A stretch of 64,000 bases of DNA, from assembly GCF_028583425.1 (NCBI RefSeq), contig NC_072790.1, positions 155,180,397 to 155,244,396 on the forward strand, given 5' to 3'. The notes beneath the pieces were generated by a model. The model was not told where the DNA came from. It did not search any database and was given only the letters and a program-made list of their open reading frames with translations. Made by a program: the position numbers and the translations under genes. The DNA comes from Eublepharis macularius. Taxonomy: Eukaryota; Chordata; Lepidosauria; Squamata; Eublepharidae. Shown here piece after piece: positions 35,181 to 47,677 of this stretch (positions are counted from its first letter, which is position 1; each line of letters begins with the position of its first letter).

Positions 35181-36560
35181 TTAAAATAACCATGATGCTG
35201 CTTTTAATACAGTATCTCTTAGGATTGACCATAGGGGGCACAAGAGTTTTGCACTGAAATGAAGAGACATCTGATGGTACTGAAATATGATTCTTTTATT
35301 TCTGTGAAGTAAAAAGAAAATTATTGTGATTGGTGTGAAAACTTGTATTTAAAAATAAAACAGAGGACCAAACCAAAGGCTGAGTGGAATACATTCTGCG
35401 TAGTAACAGGAAAATTTGGTGATGATACTTTGGTATTAAAATTAATATTTACACAGCTTTAAGTCAATAAATTACACTAAACCAAAACATTGTGTTATAT
35501 CATTGGTAACTTAATTTGCAGCAGTATAAATATATTTTCCATAACCACTTCCTTTCAAAATTCCACACCAATATCATGGTCACTTCAGTCAGTGAATGAT
35601 TTTTTAGATAGAAACCTATTGATACAGCACAAAGAGATTTTTGCATTGGTCTATCCTTTTTATTGTTTTTGGCATCCTGTTCTTGTTCATACAAGTAGTC
35701 AAGTATATTGATCTTTGGTTACATTGAGTAACACTGCAAACAATGGGCCCAGTTCACAGTCTATTAACATCACAATGAGTTTAGTTGGGTTAGGATTCTA
35801 CCTTCTGGCCCAGATCCAGGGAACCAGGAGGATCTGTGCCCTTTGTTAGGATAGCACTAATGATCTTTTATGCTTGAGGAGGAGGAAGGGGCACCCTAGA
35901 TTAAACCAGTGCCTATTTCTTTGTCCCTTGTTGTGACTATTGCTGTGCAATTCATTGGTTATATGATGTATTTGCAGTGTTAAGAGCTCCGTGGAATACC
36001 TCCCATGAGCTGGATGAGGAGTCCTCCCCCTGCCACTGGAAACCTGTCTGTGCTCACAGGCCTCTCTCACTGAATCAGTATGAGTGTGTTAAGGAGAAGC
36101 AGCAGAGTGGTCAAGGTCAAAAGTAGTGGTTCTTGGGGACTGCTCCTCAGCTCCTTGGCCTGTGGGGTCACACATGGTTCTGCCTTATCCCTTATGCTTT
36201 TTAACTACTTCATGAAACCACTGAATGATGTCATCCAGAGATGTGGGCTGGATTGTCACCAATATACAGATGACACCCAACTCTATCTTGCGCTTCTAGC
36301 TTATCTCCAGGAGGCTTCAGAAACCCTGAGCTGGTGCTCAGAGGCAGTTTTGGAATTGAATTGGGTTAATAAACAGAAGATTAAGCTTGCCACTACAACC
36401 ACCTGGATTAAATCACGATTTAGACTTCTTGTCTCATTACCAATGCTGATTTCTCCACACCTAATGCAATCACGCCTGCTAGTATCATTCACTGGTGATT
36501 GTCATTTACCTGCTCTTGTCATTCAGCTTCTGAAATCACTCCACTCTCCAAGATATAAGG
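35181..36560 (+). mobile_element. CR1/L2-group LINE remnants (reverse transcriptase), broken
   Basis: Near 35188-35235 a degraded D-A-A-F-N-T-V motif A is readable. From 36150 the frame 36080-36613 shows G-V-T-H-G-S-A-L-S, then C-H-Q-Y-T-D-D-T-Q-L-Y-L (about 36256-36291), the catalytic Asp-Asp motif of the L2 class in its Y-T-D-D form, then a degraded C-terminal thumb. The sequence between 35240 and 36100 is not clearly LINE. Inactive fragments. Confidence 0.65.
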
Positions 36561-36695
36561 ACAGATGGGCTTACATTCTAGCTGTATTTGAAGAAGTGAT
36601 CTGTGTCTCATGAAAGCTAGCACCCTACAATGAATTTTATTAGTCTTATAGGGGCTACTGGTCTCTTGTTCGTTTCTACTGCTATGGATCCTAGT
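36470..36695 (+). mobile_element. Penelope-like 3' tail, solitary
   Basis: It closely resembles 60255-60520: a CATTCA..TCATTTACCTGCT segment, GAAGAAGTGA, TCATGAAAGCT, then TTAGTCTTATAGGGGCTACT and TTTCTACTGCTA. The last motifs are the terminal sequence of a Penelope-type family distinct from the one at 29804. It has no coding sequence of its own. Confidence 0.65.
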
Positions 36696-37249
36696 AAATG
36701 TTTTTTCTTTAAATGCCTCACCTATTCAAAAGTGCCCTATCAAATAAAATATTCATTGATTTTGGATTGATTTGTTTTCATTATAAATGAAAAAATCACT
36801 TTAGCAGGTACTTGGTAGATCTATTTCTATTAAGTAGCTCTTTATGTTCCTCATTTTATATGAAAAATTGTATCAGGCAAAGGTATTTACTGTTTGCTAT
36901 ATGTGGCATTACCTATGGCAACTGCTAAGGATATTGTTTGTACAATTTAGCTTTTAAATTGGACATGATGGAGCAAGACCATGTTTCCTGATATACGGCT
37001 GAAATGGACTGCATTTTTTTTAAAAGCCTGGAAGTGCTGTACAAACAGCTTAAGGACCGTTAATGGTTAATCCCTTACAGACACAGACAGCTGTGAATGA
37101 CAGGCTACTCCAAGGGATTTGATTGGGTAGCATGAGCTGGAAAGAGGAGTTCTGTTTTCAGTCCTAGATGAGAGAGAATTCAGTGCAAAGAGTTGGGAGA
37201 TGGAGTCCTAACACCAGCAGAAGAACTGGGAAAAATTGGATGGAGTCCA
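36696..37249. other. No gene recognised; part of a local duplication
   Basis: The AACACCAGCAGAAGAACTGG stretch at 37210 is repeated in diverged form at 38034, on the other side of the hAT insertion, so this DNA was tandemly repeated before the transposon arrived. Confidence 0.5.
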
Positions 37250-37257
37250 CTCCTAAC

Positions 37258-38028
37258 TAGAGATGGGCACGATCCGCATTACCATTGAAAAAAACCCACG
37301 ATAATGGCGATTGCACGATCGTGAACCGGCGGATCGTGATCGGCCATGGCCAACGATCCAGTGATTGGGAGGGGCCTGGATCGGGGCGATTGGGCTCGGA
37401 TCGGGGATCCAGACACTCAGGTGCCAGCAATCTATTCCCCTGGCAACGGAGCCAGGGGAATGCCTGAGCTCTGTTTGCCCTCCTTCTGTCACCCTGGAAA
37501 CCCGAATGGAAGCCCAGCTTTTCCTTCATCAGCAGGGCTTCCTTCCAACCACAGAGCAGCAAAGCAGTCACAAGTTGGGAGAAGACACCCAGGGGAGGGA
37601 GGGGGAAGGGGATGTTCTGTAGCCATGGGCACTCCAATCTCATCCCTGCAAACCCTGATAGGCAGTTCTGATGGCCAAACACAGACCTCCTGTGTTGCTG
37701 AATGGGACCCATGCCATGAGCTCCCAGGCTGGATTTCACTTTCTGCGAGCAGTGGAGTGGGACAGAGCTCTTGCTTGCTACTTGCTAGCCTTTGGAGAGA
37801 GAGAGAGAGAGAAAGAGAGAGACTGAGAGAGTTGCCGCCTCCACTACCCACCTTCCCACATAGCTGGGAATACCAGCATGCCCCGCTTTGGCCTCCATGA
37901 TCCATGATCCACGATCCACGGCTCGGGAATGGGAGATGATCGGTGTGGATCATTAATTTGGGATCGTCGCCGGCACCAAACCACGATCAGCTGGATCGTT
38001 TATTTTTTGGGGATCATGCCCATCTCTA
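37258..38028 (+). mobile_element. Complete non-autonomous hAT transposon, 771 bp
   Basis: The ends are TAGAGATGGGCACGATCC and the inverted GGATCATGCCCATCTCTA, 17 of 18 matching. CTCCTAAC flanks it on both sides (37250-37257 and 38029-38036), an 8-bp duplication as made by hAT transposases. Subterminal GATCGTG/CACGATC words are repeated near both ends and may be transposase binding sites. There is no transposase; the ORFs through it are shadows. A GA tract lies at 37794-37825. The body is shared in reverse with 2101-2727. It depended on a transposase supplied from elsewhere. Confidence 0.92.
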
Positions 38029-38036
38029 CTCCTAAC

Positions 38037-38320
38037 ACTGGCAGGAGAACTGGAAAAAATTGACAAGGAAGTTTGGGAAGTAGATGCAGACTCCCAAATG
38101 GGCCAAAGAAAGGGGACAGATCTTCTAAGGAGAGAAGACTTTCTCTACCCAGTCAAACGGGAGGTAGCTCTGGAGTGAAGAGATCCCTGGTCAGATGTGG
38201 TTGGAAACTGCCTTTTTGAGGCCTTAAGATTCAGTTAAAAACTGAAGGAAAGCACTTGTGTTTGAAGAGAAGGGGGGCGGGGTTTGGCGTACTAGAAAGT
38301 GAGAACCGGCATTCTTAAAC
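38037..38320. other. No gene recognised
   Basis: Continuation of the locally duplicated host DNA; GA-rich. Confidence 0.5.

Positions 38321-38321
<1 letters not shown>

Positions 38322-38392
<71 letters not shown>
38322..38392. repeat. (GA)n microsatellite, about 35 units
   Basis: An uninterrupted GA run. Flanking ORFs are artefacts of the dinucleotide repeat. Confidence 0.97.
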
Positions 38393-38394
<2 letters not shown>

Positions 38395-41370
38395 TGTAAA
38401 AGAAAGTGTACCAGAGTGTTTGGTGAAAACATGGGAACAAAAGCCTCTAAACATAAGAATTTAAGTATCTGTGAAGATCATAAGAACTAAAGTCTGTGCA
38501 TGTATTGATTTTACCTCAGAGATACCTATGTTGAATTACCGAAGAAATCTTCAACCCTTAATTTCCCCTGACCTTTCCCCTCTAAAATAAATAAATAAAA
38601 TAAATAAAGTAGTTATTTTTGAATTTTTAAAAACGCCTCTGGTGCATTTCTGCTGTTTAAGGACAAGAAGAGGGAAAGAGGAGGAGAGAGCATCAAAACG
38701 GCATTGCATTGTATTTTGAACGAATTATTCAATGGATCTGCATTCTTGCAGTTAACCCTTGTAATTCTTTGGCAGCCCTATTGAATTGTGCAAGTTTCTC
38801 CAGGATCTGATAAGGCCTCTAGTCCTGATAATATAAATTGATGTTACAAATACACAGATCATTGACTCATGTATTTCTGTGAACTGATCCAAACCCACTG
38901 TCTGTATGAAGTTCATTCCTGCCATTTTTGTAATGCCTTGGTAAAGCCACATTTAGTAGCGGATTAAAGTTAACTATTGTAGTAAGTATGCTATCAATAC
39001 CTCATGTTCCTTGGTTGCACTTTATGCTGACATAAGAACAGAACAATGATGAAATCATGCAATAAGTATAGCATCATTATTACCCCCAAAAGGTACAAAA
39101 TATTTAGTATTCTGGTATTAAAGCATTTACAATGCATAGGCATTCGTATATGGTTATTATATAAGAAAACTAATGAGTTACACCAGCATGCAGTCCTGTG
39201 TTTACAGTTTTTTGAGAGGTCACAGTCAGAGCATTGCTCAAATGTAAATTAGGTAATTCAAAATATTTTGCAGCAGCTCCCTTGCAGTGGCAAATTTTAA
39301 TTGTCATGTGTGAACTTGAAAATGGATCTGTGTAATAGACATAATACAACAGACCTGTATTGTGCATGTATTCTTAGAAATCCCTGAAGGATAGCTAAGA
39401 GTGGGAATGAAAATCACAAGATACTTCTGCATGGAGACCATGTAAGGCTTGCCTCAAGTAAATAATTTTTTAAAGCACAGTGATTATTTTCTGAGGCCAG
39501 GAGGTATAAGGAACCATGACTGAGAACAGGTGGAATAATTATGTCTATTCTCAGAAAGTTCAGTAATATTGTTAACAACCCAGGCAAAACCAAAATCAGG
39601 TATGCTTCAAAACTCGCTTTGAGGACCTGGATAGATTTAGCAGCCCACTCTCGGATCCTAAATCCTGGTTCCAGTTAAACATCCAAACCAGGCCTTAGAG
39701 AATAACACTGTACACTCATTGCATCTACTTACTGCATAAGCTAGCCATGCAGAGAGTTTAGACTCTTAGTTCATTTAACATCCAAAGAACAGATAAAAGC
39801 ATTATATATTATATGGAGTTGTATAAATCATTACAGCTATGAAAAATGTAATGGGTGTTGCCTGCTATTTTCAGACAATAATGTAAGTATGGCAAACAAA
39901 AAAAAACACTTCTGTTGAAAAATCATTGTCCCAAACTATTGCTCTTCAGACTTGTCTAGACGAGCTAAGCAGTTGTGAAATGCAAGTTACTGTACAAAGA
40001 TAGAGTTTGTGACATACATTTGATATGTTTTCAGATCTTTTGGGCTAGAAAATCTGTAGCAAGATTCTACAAGAGGATTTAAAAAAATTTAGCAGACAAT
40101 AATTTGCAGCTCAAAACATGATGGTATTATTATAGGATGTCTTCAAACATCTCAATTCTACATGAATAGCATAATGCAGTGACTTCAACAGTAACCTCAT
40201 TTTGAGAATATAGTAGGTCACATAAACCCATTTTAAAGTCTTATCTTGATGTTGACTTTTTGCACCTAAAAAGGTTAAGAAAAGAAAAAAAGGTTCTTTG
40301 TTTGCCAAAATAGAGTACATATAGACCCGTCTCTCTCTTGTAGTAGCAATTTAAAGCATTTTAACAAGCAGAAATGATTCTGGGATATATCTGAAACCTA
40401 CACGTATTACTTTTTTGTGTATTAGCCAGTGCGCAAATTAATATATATGTATCTTGCCAGAAGGCAAAGGAACAAGGATGGCGGGGCACAAGGTATGACA
40501 TTACAGAAAGAGATGATAAAGGGGGGAAATCCCACTTTGTAATGTACATTATTTTAAAAAAAATGGTTTAGGAGGACTTAAGGGTCATGTGGTCAGGTTT
40601 TCTAAAAAATAATGCAGACTGAAAAATACTTATTTGAGATTGTTAAAAATTCAGAAAAGTGACCTTTATAAAACATGAAACCTATAATGGTGAATAGACA
40701 AGAAAGGAGGAGAGAAGGGTGTAGTAGAAAGCTGTTACATCATTTTATAAAGTTCAGACTAAAAGTTCAACTAATGCTTGCCCTTTATAAATTAAAATTG
40801 GAATTACTGTCCCTTAAATGGAAGGAACTCATGTCGAACAGTCCAATATTGTGTAATTAGCAATATGATCATCCAGGAAGCTGCCAAATGAGTTTCAGCC
40901 CATTAACAATGTGACTAAGAAGTCCTTGTCTTCCAATTTTCAAGAAAGGCCATAGATATAGCTGCAGGAAAAAAATAATAAAGCAGTTCCTGGCTAGTAT
41001 TTACTCCCCAGTTTCCTGCAGAAACATTTGGAACCTCCTGCATAAGCTCACAATAGTTACAACTGAAACTAACATTTGAATTGTTGTCAATGCAATCTTG
41101 TAATTATGAATAAATTTTGAGATGCTAATTTATTAATACATACTCAGCAAAGCAAATAGTAAGATTTAGTCTAAATCCAAAGAGCAGATATGGTGTAACA
41201 AAGGTAAAATGGTTCGGATCCACAGGTAACTTTCACATACAGATAGGATTTCCATTCAACTTCCTCCCCTCTCCTACTGCAGCCCAAAATGCTCCCCAGT
41301 GTCATACCCAGGGAACAGGGGACCCCAGGAATGGCACAAGGTGGAAGCTGGAGGTCTGTAGCAGGAGAGG
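38393..41370. other. No gene or repeat recognised over 3 kb
   Basis: AT-rich DNA downstream of PLD5. ORFs are short, on both strands, without domains. A short AAATAAATAAA run lies near 38586. Nothing else is supported. Confidence 0.55.
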
Positions 41371-41672
41371 GTAGGTGAAAGGTAAAGGTAGTCCCCTGTG
41401 CAAGCACCGAGTCATTACTGACCCATGGGGGGACGCCGATGTTTTCTTGGCAGACTTTTTGTTACGGGGTGGTTTGCCATTGCCTTCCCCAGTCATCTGC
41501 ACTTTACCCCCAGGAAACTGGGTACTCATTTTACCAACCCTGGAAGGATGGAAGGCTGAGTCAACCTTGAGTTGGCTACTTGAACCTGGCTTCCGCCAGG
41601 ATTGAACTCAGGTCATGAGCAGAGCTTGGACTGCAGTACTGCAACTTGCCACTCTGCACCGTGGGAAAGGCG
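41371..41672 (-). mobile_element. tRNA-derived SINE, minus strand, near full length
   Basis: On the plus strand it reads GGTAAAGGTAGTCCCCTGTG, then CAAGCACCGAGTCATTACTG, and ends with GGATTGAACTCAGGTCATGA and the reversed box A around ACTGCAACTTGCCACTCTGC. Read on the minus strand the tRNA-like head comes first, with box B GAGTTCAATCC. This family is widespread in sauropsids and the copy is well preserved. ORFs 41375-41605 (+) and 41302-41529 (-) are shadows. Confidence 0.8.
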
Positions 41673-42959
41673 AGGGAAACAGGCAAAAATCATCACACTT
41701 CCATCCATAGAAATCCAGATAGATCTGAATTACTTCCAAGTTAGTAACAAAATAATTTACACATTTGATGTAAATTAGTAATATGGGAGTTCCAAAAGAT
41801 GCTACTACTCTACAGCAAAACTAAGGCTATGGTAAGAGAAAGTAAATTCTATTCTAGACCCTTTATTATAAGTTTTAAAAGGCCAATCTTATTTGAACAA
41901 TTGTTTTTTTTAAAAAAAAATCTCATGAACTCTAACATGAAACAATCAAAAACACTTCTTAAGAAGCGAGCGAAAGAGCTATAGAGAAAAGGCACACGTT
42001 TCTGGCAACCAGGCAACCAGGAAATCCCCTGTAGAGATCGGCTGGAGGAGGGGTTTGCTTATGGTTTACAAGGCTCAAAATTATGACTGTTCTTCTTTGA
42101 GGAAGTTCATAGACTAACATTGCTATCTTAATAGAGTTACACCTTTATAACAATTGCACTGTAATACCCTTCTTTATGCACAGAGGCATGTTAGAAGATA
42201 AAGGTGCATAAAAATGGAAGTCAAAACAGAATTGACTACTAGCAGGTATGCTGAAAGCAGCAAAAGGCACACATTGAGAATTTGTACTACAGAAGCAGAA
42301 ATGCATAGCTTTAAAAACTGAAAGAGGTATTTATCAGATGTGTTATCTCATAGAATAGAATAATGAAATACCTTAGCTGTTCAGAAAATAGAGCCCCTTT
42401 CCCCTCCTACCAACCCTGCAGTCCCTTGAAAAGCTATCGATCTTCATAAAAGCAAATGTATATGAAGACAACTGGACAACTGTGCTAGGTTAGTGTCACA
42501 AATTGTTGTGCTATGCTCTCTATAGGTGAATATATTATTAATGCACGTGTCTACAGCTGAGATGGTCTGTTATTATAAACTGGTATAGGACTGATTACAG
42601 CTGCCAGGTCCAATTTATACTGGTTTCACAAGCCATCTGAGACTTTGAACTGGAGCAGCTGCTTGTTCCAATTTGCTCTTCAGTTGAGCTCTCTGTAACT
42701 ACAGCTGCAGAAGAAGCTTTACATCTGTGTCTGTTTGACTGGAGTTTTTATACTATTGGGAAGTTGCTCTCAGAATTCCTTGCTTTTATTTCATATTTTA
42801 TTTATATATATTTTTAAAGCATAATTTCTTCCCACAGATACTTGAGGCAATAGACAGGTCTTTTAGTCACAAGACATAAAAATACATAAAAGCCTCAATT
42901 TAAAATCACTATATAAAACTATCATTAAATAGTAAAACTGAATGCATTTTTAAATGAAA
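41673..42959. other. No gene or repeat recognised
   Basis: AT-rich sequence without supported features. Confidence 0.55.
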
Positions 42960-43165
42960 CTGTCTTCAGCTGCCTCCAAAAATTTGAGAGCAAAGGGACG
43001 AGGTACACTTGCCTGGGGAGGTTGTTCCACAATTATGGGGCTGCAACTGAAAAGGCCCTCTCTCATGTACCCGCCAGCCAAGCTTCTTTGGCTCAAGAAG
43101 GCCTGTCTCTATAATCTTCAGCCCTGAGCAGGAACATATAGGAGAAAACATTTTTAATGAAATAA
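42960..43165 (-). mobile_element. CR1/L2-group LINE 3' region, minus strand
   Basis: GAGGTTGTTCCACAATTATG and AACTGAAAAGGCCCTCTCTC match the layout GTTCCACCAGG...AAAAAGGCCCTGG of the L2-type copies at 53880 and 61660, but belong to a different subfamily. It encodes, on the minus strand, the degraded A-F-S/W-N-N-L-P region. Confidence 0.55.
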
Positions 43166-45591
43166 TGCTATCATTTTGTGCAACCTTGAGGCTCAAAATG
43201 CTGTTGAATTATCAAGCACTTTCCCATTTGCTTTCTTTTAACTATAATATTAACTTGCTTTGGGGTTCAAATTTCCCACTTGTATGCAATGATGTTTTCC
43301 AAGCTAGTGCTGTAGCTGTTTAAACATTTCTACTCTTTTTAAAAATCTTTAAATACCACAGCTTTCTATTGTAGGAGAAGCAACACTTTTAGGGGGAGAA
43401 CTCAAGCCTGATGAATAGTGAACTGAAAAGCCACATCTGCATGATGTTATCAAATATTTGTTCTAATAAGTACTTGCATTACATACAAGCACCGATGTGT
43501 GCAATGGCTGGACTCGAAACAGAGGTCACACACCCCTCTCCGTTATGTGGTTCACTGGATGACTTTGAGACCATCACTCTCACTTAATCTGATCTCACAG
43601 AATTATTATGAAGTTTAAAATGGAGAATGGGAGAACCACTGATTGGAGCCAATGCAAGGACCACACATAAATTCCCAGTTGCTCCAGCTTTCACTTCCCT
43701 CAGCAGCTATTTCTGATTCCAGGAAAATTTATTCCTGGGATTGTTGGACCTGTATGAAATAAGCACCCTGTGAGTCATGATGAGGCTGCTGTGGGGAGGG
43801 TGAAGGGGACAAAATCACTGCTTTCTTTCTCTTCCACCAGTAAAGTGCAGCTCATACAAAAGGCAGGATGGAGCAACGTTACCCCTTCCCTCTACCCACT
43901 GCAGCCACATGGATCTCACAGGCTTGGGAATAAAGTTTCCCAAGGCTGGAAAGGACTGCTAGCAGAGAGAGAAAGCTGGGATGATGGGCAGCGCCTTCCA
44001 CTAACAGTTCATGGGATCCAATGTCTTGTATAATGTCCACAGCCTAAGCCGAGTTACATGGCTGCAAGCCCATTGACTTCAGTGGGCTTAGAAGGGTATA
44101 CTCTGCTTAGCCAGTGACAAAAAGGTGTTGGTAGCATCTTCAATGATAAAGGGATCTGCCTTCTACTCTTTCCTTTAGAAACTATACCTGAATTCTAAAT
44201 TTATACTCTTGAGAACTTTTCTCCGAGAAGTCCACAGTGACAACCTTTCTTGATTTAGGTTTTGCAGATATTTCTGGGATACCTGGTTTCAGAGCAGTTG
44301 TAATTTAAATATTCTTGATACAAATTGCTATGCTACTGAAAGCTATGATTGTATGCATTTACGTGGAAGTCCATAGAAATAAAGAGAATGATTTCAAGTA
44401 ATAGTATTTAGGAAACAGTTTCAGAGAAACATTCAGCTTTGTTAGTTTTGGTATTTAGTCACTTGAAGCATAGCAGTGCTGCCCTGTCTCATTTGTGACA
44501 CTAAGCTAATATCCTAGCAATAAAAGTTCCCAATCCTTTCTATTGGGCTAGAAGAAAATTAATGATATTCTCTCTGTTATGACAGAAGAGATTTTAAAAG
44601 CTCGCCATTGCCCTGAAGGAAATATTTGTATATTGATTCTCTGAGTGCTTTTCTTTCACAATGTTTCTTTCAGAGATACTTGCCATAATATATCTTTAAA
44701 ACAATAGTAAGAAAATACAAATGAATGAACTTTAGAAAAATGAGCTTGTTGTAAAGCTACACTAAATATTTGAAAAATTTGAAAAATCATTTGAGTCCAT
44801 GGAATAATCCCATTTTCTGCAAAACATTCACATTGGGATTAACAGTTTATCCACTGATCTCACTGCTGATGAATGACTCTTTTTCTGTATCTTTACTGAG
44901 ATAATTGGTTCTCTATTTGCCTTATGGGACCTTTTCTCTGATATAGGCTTATGGCTCCTCTTGACTAGGTTCTGCCACAGCTGTTCTAGTCATAGTAGCC
45001 CCAGCAAATCCTGCAGAACCTGGCCTGTGTGCATCTTAATATAGTTACTGCAGTGTCATCACTAGACAATACTGCCCCTCAGCTACTGGCATGGAAAATT
45101 GTGAGGTTCCTGGACCTAGCTGTTATGGGCATCACAGAATAATTTTGGTCCAGTTCTTGTAGCAGTAATGATTTTTCATAATAATTACCATAGGATTGCA
45201 TGTACATTGTGAGTTAATGAATTGTTAAAATGTATAGTATTTCTATACTGGTTAACTCCCTCCATCCCCCTACCATAGGTTGCCTCCAAAGTTGTTTTCT
45301 GTTACGGGAAGCACAGTTCCATTAGTGGAAGAGGGTGACATTTTTGCCAATTCCCCCTCCACGTGCAGACTCCCACATGGCAACCCAGACTGCTCCTGAG
45401 AGTTCTCCAAGTCTGAGGAAGCAGCATTTGGAAAAGTGCAGTCTTCAGTAGGAAGGAAGAAGAGGCAAAAAGATCCCTTCTTCTTGAGGAGGCATTTTCA
45501 TTTTCAAATGAAAGTGTTAGATCCAGCTAGATTTCTCCCTTCCCACTTATTGTTATTATCATAAATTGCAGTTCTTAGATTAATTCCTGAC
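43166..45591. other. No gene recognised; one short repeat near 44050
   Basis: At 44066-44095, AAGCCCATTGACTTCAGTGG and GCTTAGAAGGGTATACTCTG are a small dispersed repeat with relatives at 46010 and 51570. The rest is AT-rich, without supported features. Confidence 0.5.
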
Positions 45592-45605
45592 ATTTTAGAA
45601 ACTAG
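45592..45605. repeat. Left target site duplication of the foldback Penelope tail
   Basis: ATTTTAGAAACTAG, an exact 14-bp match to 45813-45826. Confidence 0.85.
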
Positions 45606-45812
45606 ATCAAGATGGGTAGCCATGTTAGTCTTTCTGTAACAGTAGAAAAGAGCCAGAGTCCAGTAACACCTATAAAACTAACAAAATTTGGGGTAGGGTA
45701 TGAGCTTTCGTGAGCCACAGCACAAAGCTCATGTGCTGTGGCTCACAAAAGCTCATACCCTACCACACATTTTGTTAATCTTATAGATGCTACTGGACTC
45801 TGGCTCTTTTCT
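45606..45812. mobile_element. Foldback of two Penelope-like 3' tails, head to head
   Basis: The left arm (45606 to about 45715) is the reverse of the tail family seen at 36590 and 60420: CATGTTAGTCTTTCTGTAAC, AGAGCCAGAGTCCAGTA, GGGTATGAGCTTTCG. The right arm (about 45735-45812) is the same tail in direct orientation, ending TACTGGACTCTGGCTCTTTT. The arms are nearly perfect complements over about 80 bp, around a short spacer. A 14-bp duplication encloses both, so they were inserted together. Confidence 0.88.
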
Positions 45813-45826
45813 ATTTTAGAAACTAG
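45813..45826. repeat. Right target site duplication of the foldback Penelope tail
   Basis: ATTTTAGAAACTAG, matching 45592-45605. Confidence 0.85.
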
Positions 45827-47441
45827 TTACTTATAAATGGTATCTTCAATGCCATCAAATTTTAGGAGAGAAATCTGTTATTTAAGGAGAAATACATAAT
45901 TTATTTTAATTGAAACTGTAAAACAAAAGAAGCAGTATGCTATTTAAAAATCAAGTCTTATATCTAGAAATGTGAGCCTAAGAATGCTTTCCTCAAAGAA
46001 AGTTTAACTGAGATCAGTGGGGCTTGCTCCCAAGTAAAGTTGCTCAGTGTTGAACTATAAAAAGCAGAGTATTTATACAGCAGAATTTCCCATTCCATAT
46101 TTACCTTTTAATGGATGGATTTCACTTCTCTGTTGATCTAGCATTCCTCCAATGAGGCAAAATAATCATAATTTTGAAATGCATTTCATTTAGATTCAAT
46201 ATCTCATTAAAACTTTTTAAAAAGATTGACTTTGCAGTTTTGTGTTCCCTTCATGCTGGGAGGAGAAGTGCTGATATGTAAAGGATTCCAATAGGACTGT
46301 TTTCCCTCCTGGTCCTACCTGGCAAATGTGCAAGCAGTACAGTGAGATGTTAGGAAGGATAGCAGAGTTTTGTGTACCTCTCCCATATCCCCATCTAGCT
46401 TTTCCTTATTCTGTGAGTATAAATAACTTGTGACGGAAAGTTGGGTGGGGAAATCAGAAGTGCACAGACCTCCTATTCTCCCGGTGTTCTGTCTCACTGC
46501 CTGTGTATCTGTGTCCAGAAGCAGATACAGGCATTCTCTGCCTAGGTATCACTCCCCACAATTTGATTGTACTCCCTTTCAGTTTTTTAAGAACATGTAG
46601 TAAAACAAAATGTTAGCAATTATGAATTTACTGAAAGAATTTTCTTATTTTAGGTTTGCAGAATGATGGTCATTTCCTGCAGATTGGAAGATGTGTTACT
46701 TTAAAGAGAATGAAGTTATATACAAGCTATTGCTGATAAATGTAAAAAAAAAATTAGAAAAAAACAGGAAAAATCTTTTTGCAGCCAGCAAAGCAAACAT
46801 TCATAGTAGAATATTATTCAGAAATCAAAATTAATTAAACTAACGCTTCATTGGCAGAAAAATTAAAATTGAATCAGTTATGCCCTTCACATTATGGTTG
46901 GTGAAGAACAAGAAAATAAATCATTTTAATATATTTTAATAAAACTGTGATAAATGTCAGCAAGTATTCAAATTATATGCATAAATCAAAACATGGTTCA
47001 GATGATCAAGGGACATATCATTTATATCAAAAAGGGATTGCTTGTTGCACTTGTGTGTTTTCCTTTGAGTAAAAATCTGCCTTCACTAAGTATCAGCCAA
47101 TTTAAGAATTTTGTTGAGTTACCGAATTCAACTCAAGGATTATGCAAATTCGAGAAAAGAGGTAGGAATAATCCTAAAACTGAAGAATCAAACCATGCTT
47201 TTAAATTTCAACATGAAACCTTCAAACCAACAATCAAGCAGAAATGACATTCAGTGTCTGTAGTAACAAATCTAACATTTGTAAATAACTAAATATAGAG
47301 AATATAGTTGAAAGAAAATTTGTGTGCTTTTTCCTATAAATTTTTTTGCTTTTTTAAAAAAAAGTCTATTATCCATAAACATGAAAGGAGAAGTGGGTAG
47401 CAGTCCCATTCTGTTTCTCCATTTGAACAGTAAAACAGTCT
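45827..47441. other. Region 3' of PLD5; 3' UTR expected here but not delimited
   Basis: The PLD5 stop codon is at 47442-47444 on the minus strand, so the 3' UTR runs leftward from there. A TTTATT (AATAAA on the minus strand) near 45902 is a possible poly-A signal, but in AT-rich DNA this is weak. No other gene is seen. Confidence 0.4.
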
Positions 47442-47677
47442 TCAGTTTTCATTACTCATGGCAGTCTTATTGGCTGCTGCTTTGTTACGCTTGTAGCTTA
47501 AACAGTTGGGATGTTTTGTTGGTGGGAAATTTTTAGCATAATGTGAATACCAATCCCTTTCAAACACAGCTTTAAGTTGCTTGATGATGCTGGTTTTGTT
47601 CCCGTTGTCTGCCTGGTTGATAACAAGCCCAGCTCCAGCATTTTGATTAAAATAGGTCCCAACCCAGTCAAAATTAC
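47442..47677 (-). CDS. PLD5: PLD5, last coding exon
   Basis: The exon completes the Gly codon split with the previous exon and encodes 77 more residues before TGA. It begins N-F-D-W-V-G and carries the conserved N-A-G-x-G-L-V-I-N-Q-A-D, then I-I-K-Q-L-K-x-V-F-E-R-D-W-Y-S-x-Y-A-K, which is diagnostic of PLD5. The acceptor reads TTTTTTATAG. Asn-x-Ser/Thr sites (N-K-T twice) suit the luminal side of a type II membrane protein. The C-terminal tail differs from, and is a few residues shorter than, my memory of the mammalian one. PLD5 is classed as an inactive phospholipase D family member. Confidence 0.93.
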
